Part shown: in pieces, positions 60,891 to 64,000 of the stretch
Numbering within the stretch: the first letter of the stretch is position 1
Layout of the letters: each line of letters starts with the position of its first letter
Source of the DNA: Stenomitos frigidus_A
Lineage (GTDB): Bacteria > Cyanobacteriota > Cyanobacteriia > Leptolyngbyales > Leptolyngbyaceae
DNA: 64,000 bases
Direction: 5' to 3'
Assembly (NCBI RefSeq): GCF_963877135.1
Contig: NZ_CAWNSW010000163.1
Span: 1 to 64,000, forward strand
Made by a program: the position numbers and the translations under genes
Notes under the pieces: model-generated
What the model saw: the letters and a program-made list of their open reading frames with translations, nothing else
The model's database searches: none
Told to the model about the DNA's origin: nothing

Positions 60891-62444
60891 ATGCTGAGTA
60901 CTCTCATCTGGCTACCCGTTGTTGGTGCCCTTCTCATAGGTTTTTGTCCCGAAAAGCGATCACGGCTGGCAGCTTTGGCGATCGCGAGCCTTAACCTTCT
61001 TTGGACGTTGTTCCTGCTGTCTCGGTTTGATGTCAGCAATGCTGGCTGGCAAATGCAGGAAGCACTTTCCTGGTTGGATTCACTTGGCTTGACGTACCGG
61101 CTAGGCGTTGATGGGCTGTCGTTACCCTTACTGGCGCTCAATAGCCTGCTGATCTGGATTGTGATTTACGGTAGCAGTCAGCAAATGGTGCGATCGCGGT
61201 TATTCTACGCGTTGACCTTACTGGTTTGCGGTGGCATCGCAGGAGCGTTTCTAGCGCAGAATTTACTCCTCTTCGTGCTGTTCTACGAAGTCGAACTGAT
61301 TCCGCTCTATCTGATGATTGCCATTTGGGGTGGGCCCAAACGCGACTACGCAGCGATGAAGTTTCTCATCTATACAGCGGTTTCAGGCGTCTTAATTTTG
61401 GTAGGCTTCCTTGGTTTGGCTTGGCTAAGCGGTGCATCGAGCTTTGACTATGGCGCCATCAATACCCAGGATTTGCCGCTCAAAGCGCAGCTCATTCTGC
61501 TGACCATTCTGCTGATTGGCTTTGCCATCAAAACGCCGTTGATTCCGCTCCACACCTGGTTGCCCGATGCCTATGTCGAAGCATCGCCGCCTGTCGCGAT
61601 TCTGCTGGGTGGGATTCTGGCAAAGTTGGGCACCTATGGTATCGTCCGGTTTTGCTTACAGTTGTTTCCGGATACCTGGTCGATCGTGTCACCGGGGTTG
61701 GCGATTGTCGGGGTTGCTAGCGTACTGTATGGCTCTCTAACGGCGATTTCTCAAAAAGATATTAAGCGGATGGTGGCGTATAGCTCGATCGGACATATGG
61801 GCTATGTGCTGGTCGCCTGTGCTGCGGGCACTGAACTGAGCTTGCTGGGAGCCGTCGGTCAGATGGTGAGCCACGGATTGATTCTGGCGATTCTGTTCTA
61901 CCTGGTTGGCGTCATTGAAGCGAAAGTGGGTACCCGTGAGTTGGATAAACTCAACGGTCTGCTGAATCCCATTCGCGGTCTGCCGTTGACGAGTGCCCTG
62001 CTGGTGCTAGGCGGTATGGCAAGTGCTGGCATTCCTGGTCTCGTTGGGTTCGTAGCAGAATTTCTGGTCTTCCAGGGCAGCTTTTCAGTCTTCCCCATAC
62101 CGACCCTCCTCTGCATTATTGCTAGTGGCTTAACGGCTGTTTACTTTGTGATTCTGCTCAACCGCACCTGTTTCGGCAAATTGGATAACGCTACGGCTTA
62201 CTACCCCAACGTCACCTGGACAGAACAAACACCCGCGCTGGTGCTGGCAGGATTGATCTTTTTCCTGGGAGTGCAACCAACCTGGCTGCTGCGTTGGAGT
62301 GAGCCAACGACAAAGGAACTGGTTGCAGGGTTGACGATCGGTGCTAGTCAGCAAGTGGCGATTCGTGATGGCAGTCAGCTATCAGCGGTCAGCCATCAGC
62401 GGTCAGCCATCAGCGGTCAGCTATCAGTAGTCAGAACTCAGTAG
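60891..62444 (+). CDS. ndhD3: NDH-1 subunit NdhD3, with a repeat-derived C-terminal tail
   Basis: About 517 residues from ATG 60891 (MLSTLIWLPVVGALLIGFCP); the frame is also open to a TTG at 60828. NuoM-type landmarks are YRLGVDGLSLPLLAL, FYEVELIPLYLMIAIWGG (conserved Glu), KTPLIPLHTWLPDAYVEASP, SQKDIKRMVAYSSIGHMGYV and GMASAGIPGLVGFVAEF. The last 20 or so residues (SQLSAVSHQRSAISG...) are encoded by an intergenic-type tandem repeat. It pairs with NdhF3 in the inducible CO2-uptake complex. Confidence 0.93.
   Translation: MLSTLIWLPVVGALLIGFCPEKRSRLAALAIASLNLLWTLFLLSRFDVSNAGWQMQEALSWLDSLGLTYRLGVDGLSLPLLALNSLLIWIVIYGSSQQMVRSRLFYALTLLVCGGIAGAFLAQNLLLFVLFYEVELIPLYLMIAIWGGPKRDYAAMKFLIYTAVSGVLILVGFLGLAWLSGASSFDYGAINTQDLPLKAQLILLTILLIGFAIKTPLIPLHTWLPDAYVEASPPVAILLGGILAKLGTYGIVRFCLQLFPDTWSIVSPGLAIVGVASVLYGSLTAISQKDIKRMVAYSSIGHMGYVLVACAAGTELSLLGAVGQMVSHGLILAILFYLVGVIEAKVGTRELDKLNGLLNPIRGLPLTSALLVLGGMASAGIPGLVGFVAEFLVFQGSFSVFPIPTLLCIIASGLTAVYFVILLNRTCFGKLDNATAYYPNVTWTEQTPALVLAGLIFFLGVQPTWLLRWSEPTTKELVAGLTIGASQQVAIRDGSQLSAVSHQRSAISGQLSVVRTQ
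62376..62444. repeat. tandem repeat (TCAGCGGTCAGCCA units) overlapping the ndhD3 3' end
   Basis: Repeats of CAGC(C/T)ATCAGCGGT run from 62376 into the stop region and continue past it as CAGTAGTCA and CAAAACTC units. They have extended the reading frame by about 22 codons. Confidence 0.85.
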
Positions 62445-62520
62445 TCAAAACTCAAAATATCTCCTACGGAGACGCTCCGCGAACAAAACTCAAAACTTTC
62501 TCCCCTACTCCCCACTCCCT

Positions 62521-63813
62521 ATGCTCACTGCAACCCTTACCAAACCTCTCCTGCCTCCGTCGCAGCATGAATTTGCCGATGTGATCCACCGTCTGGAAGC
62601 GGGTGGCGCGATGCTGCCGGATACGCCAGAAAACCTGATGCAAATTATTGGGCTGTACAAAGCCTATGCGGTGCCGATGGATTTCTACTGGCGCGACTTA
62701 CTTTATATTGCGGAGCGTGAGTTTCTGAATCCTCTACCGTTTTTCAAGTATTTCTTACCAAAGGAGTATTTAGAATTACACAACCACTACGCTGGCGATG
62801 ATGCCGATCTGCGCATTTGGCGGGGACAGGCAACGGCGCATCCCGAACTGCTGGCGTTTATGGAGAAGGGAGAAACCTTCAAAATGCCGAGGCTGTTCCA
62901 TCACCTTTGGCACGATCGCATCAACATGGAGTTTGCTGAAGAATGTATGCGAGCGATGCTGTGGCACCGGGGCATGGGTGGTCAGTTCGACCCGTATTTA
63001 GATAGTGAGGAGTACAAGGCGAATGCCGATCGCGCGATTAAGGCGTACTTCAAAGACAATCCAGCCATGTTAGGCATGTACAAGCTGTTTCCTGATTTAT
63101 TTTTGGAACAGTGTCGGCAAATGTCGTACTACTCCAACCTGGGGCTTTTCTGGGAGATCATGGCGCCCGTGTTCTTTGAAATGTCTGATTTGTACGATGA
63201 AGGTAAGATTGCCAGCGTTCCCGACGCGATGAACTTTCTGGTGAACGGCATTTTTGCGATCGCGGGACGTCCGATCTACCACCACGTTTATATTCGGGGT
63301 GAGTGCTACGAAATCATCCCGAAATCCAAAGGTTTCATGTGGCTCTACGAAGCGGCGTTGCCCTATGTGGAAGCCGTGTTTTATCGTACGTCACCGTTTC
63401 GGGGAACCAAGTCTTACAACGCGCAAGCAAAGCAGGTGCCCGAAGACCAGAAGGACTTTCACTTTGGTATTCTCTACGCAGATGTCTTTCCAGTCGGGAC
63501 GGCAGGCATCCCACCCACGCTGTTGATGCAGGATATGCTGCATTTCCTACCACCTTACCTGGTGGACTATTACAGCCAGCACTGCCGTGGTGAAGGCGAT
63601 ATGTTGATCCAATTGGGCATTAGCTTTCAGCGATCGATGTATTGCGTCACCTCCGCAGTCATCCAGGCACTGCGAACAGCGCTTCTGTATCCCCTTGACG
63701 ATCCCAACCCAAAGCACCTCAAAGCCAACCGAGCGTTCTTTGAAGCCCAGCTCGATCGCTTCAAGCGACCAGAAGCGAGGCTGCGCAACGTTCAGCATCA
63801 GGAATACAGGTAG
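62521..63813 (+). CDS. cupA: CO2 hydration protein CupA (ChpY)
   Basis: A 430-residue soluble protein of the ChpX/ChpY family, the carbonic-anhydrase-like subunit of the NDH-1MS CO2-uptake complex on the cytosolic side of the thylakoid. It has LPFFKYFLPKEYLELHNHYA, MPRLFHHLWHDRINMEFAEE (a His-rich metal-site candidate region), YKLFPDLFLEQCRQMSYYSN and FHFGILYADVFPVGTAGIPP. Location after ndhF3-ndhD3 marks it as CupA rather than CupB. A simple-repeat spacer precedes it. Confidence 0.94.
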   Translation: MLTATLTKPLLPPSQHEFADVIHRLEAGGAMLPDTPENLMQIIGLYKAYAVPMDFYWRDLLYIAEREFLNPLPFFKYFLPKEYLELHNHYAGDDADLRIWRGQATAHPELLAFMEKGETFKMPRLFHHLWHDRINMEFAEECMRAMLWHRGMGGQFDPYLDSEEYKANADRAIKAYFKDNPAMLGMYKLFPDLFLEQCRQMSYYSNLGLFWEIMAPVFFEMSDLYDEGKIASVPDAMNFLVNGIFAIAGRPIYHHVYIRGECYEIIPKSKGFMWLYEAALPYVEAVFYRTSPFRGTKSYNAQAKQVPEDQKDFHFGILYADVFPVGTAGIPPTLLMQDMLHFLPPYLVDYYSQHCRGEGDMLIQLGISFQRSMYCVTSAVIQALRTALLYPLDDPNPKHLKANRAFFEAQLDRFKRPEARLRNVQHQEYR

Positions 63814-63926
63814 AAGTTTTGAGTTTTAAGCTGATTTAGCGGTCAGCTTTCTTCTAAAAACTGACCAATTTAGCCTTTAGCCTTTCCCAATCCTTACTCC
63901 CCATTCCCCCAAAGAGGGTTTAAAAA

Positions 63927-64000
63927 ATGGCAGACATTGTTGACATTGCAGTTGGAGCAGGTTCGTTTAAGACGCTCGTCACGGCAGTGCAGGCGGCTGG
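63927..64000 (+). CDS. cupS: fasciclin-domain protein CupS, 5' end only
   Basis: The first 24 codons, MADIVDIAVGAGSFKTLVTA and on, match the start of a fasciclin domain. The ATG has GAGGG about 8 nt upstream. Directly after ndhF3-ndhD3-cupA this is CupS, the small subunit of the NDH-1MS CO2-uptake module. The gene is cut by the window end. Confidence 0.88.
   Translation, partial: MADIVDIAVGAGSFKTLVTAVQAA

Noticed and set aside
1..64000. tRNA, rRNA, CRISPR arrays or intact insertion sequences
   Set aside because: None was found: no GTTCGAATCC-type T-arm, no regularly spaced repeats with unique spacers, and no intact transposase gene.

Overview
The window comes from a cyanobacterium. The octamer GCGATCGC (HIP1) and its GCGATCG/CGATCGC variants occur throughout. 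The gene content is also cyanobacterial: ndhA-I-G-E, the low-CO2-inducible ndhF3-ndhD3-cupA-cupS cluster, chorismate lyase, a Tic20-like protein, DUF3370, DUF3747 plus SLH, DUF4278, an orange-carotenoid-protein C-terminal-domain homologue, and a Ser/Thr kinase fused to TPRs. Base composition is about 50% GC. Many intergenic spaces hold short tandem repeats (for example units of TCAGCGGTCAGCCA) and perfect palindromes, as in filamentous non-heterocystous (Leptolyngbya-like) genomes. That placement is an inference. No tRNA, rRNA, CRISPR array or intact transposon was seen.

Layout. 1-6200: a three-gene minus-strand operon (thioredoxin-reductase-like flavoprotein, coiled-coil protein, unknown protein), rpsF, an FAH-family hydrolase, a Tic20-like membrane protein, a heptad-repeat protein and chorismate lyase. 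6200-15000: a decayed GNAT acetyltransferase with a 38-bp perfect palindrome, an FAD-linked oxidase, DUF3370, a C15-type peptidase, a carotenoid-protein CTD homologue, a DUF3747/SLH envelope protein and a CNNM/CorC-type CBS protein. 15000-21700: a secreted EndoU-type protein followed 6 bp later by a PLD-type protein, a SWIM zinc-finger protein, a Crp/Fnr regulator, a DALR-only protein and a possible short RNA. 21700-37100: folP, two membrane proteins, obgE, a beta-lactamase-like serine hydrolase, a TrmJ-type methyltransferase, a small DUF2256 protein, isoaspartyl peptidase, NAD kinase, the ndhA-I-G-E operon, gltA and an unknown basic protein. 37100-44300: a kinase-TPR protein and then the most unusual region, described below. 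44300-58200: Nnr, a SPOR-like secreted protein, a DUF4278 protein, a cysteine-synthase-family enzyme and a giant repeat protein of about 2960 residues. 58200-64000: the NDH-1 CO2-uptake operon ndhF3-ndhD3-cupA and the first 24 codons of cupS, cut by the window end.

The standout region is 39752-44196. Two divergent operons face each other across a 521-bp spacer. The left one (minus strand) encodes a SLOG/LSDAT nucleotide-sensor protein, whose fold is shared with the ligand-binding part of TRPM channels, and a four-TM protein with two DUF4231/SLATT-like modules. The right one (plus strand) encodes a Nudix hydrolase with a perfect Nudix box and a fusion of a nucleoside-deoxyribosyltransferase/TIR-like domain to an ADP-ribose-type macro domain. 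Together they hold a nucleotide sensor, a candidate membrane effector, a candidate NAD-type glycosidase, an ADP-ribose reader and a nucleotide-diphosphate hydrolase. These are the parts expected of an ADP-ribose or NAD-derivative signalling and conflict system. The right operon is also visibly richer in A+T than its neighbours. The function and the idea that the four genes form one system are inferences from domain content and position.
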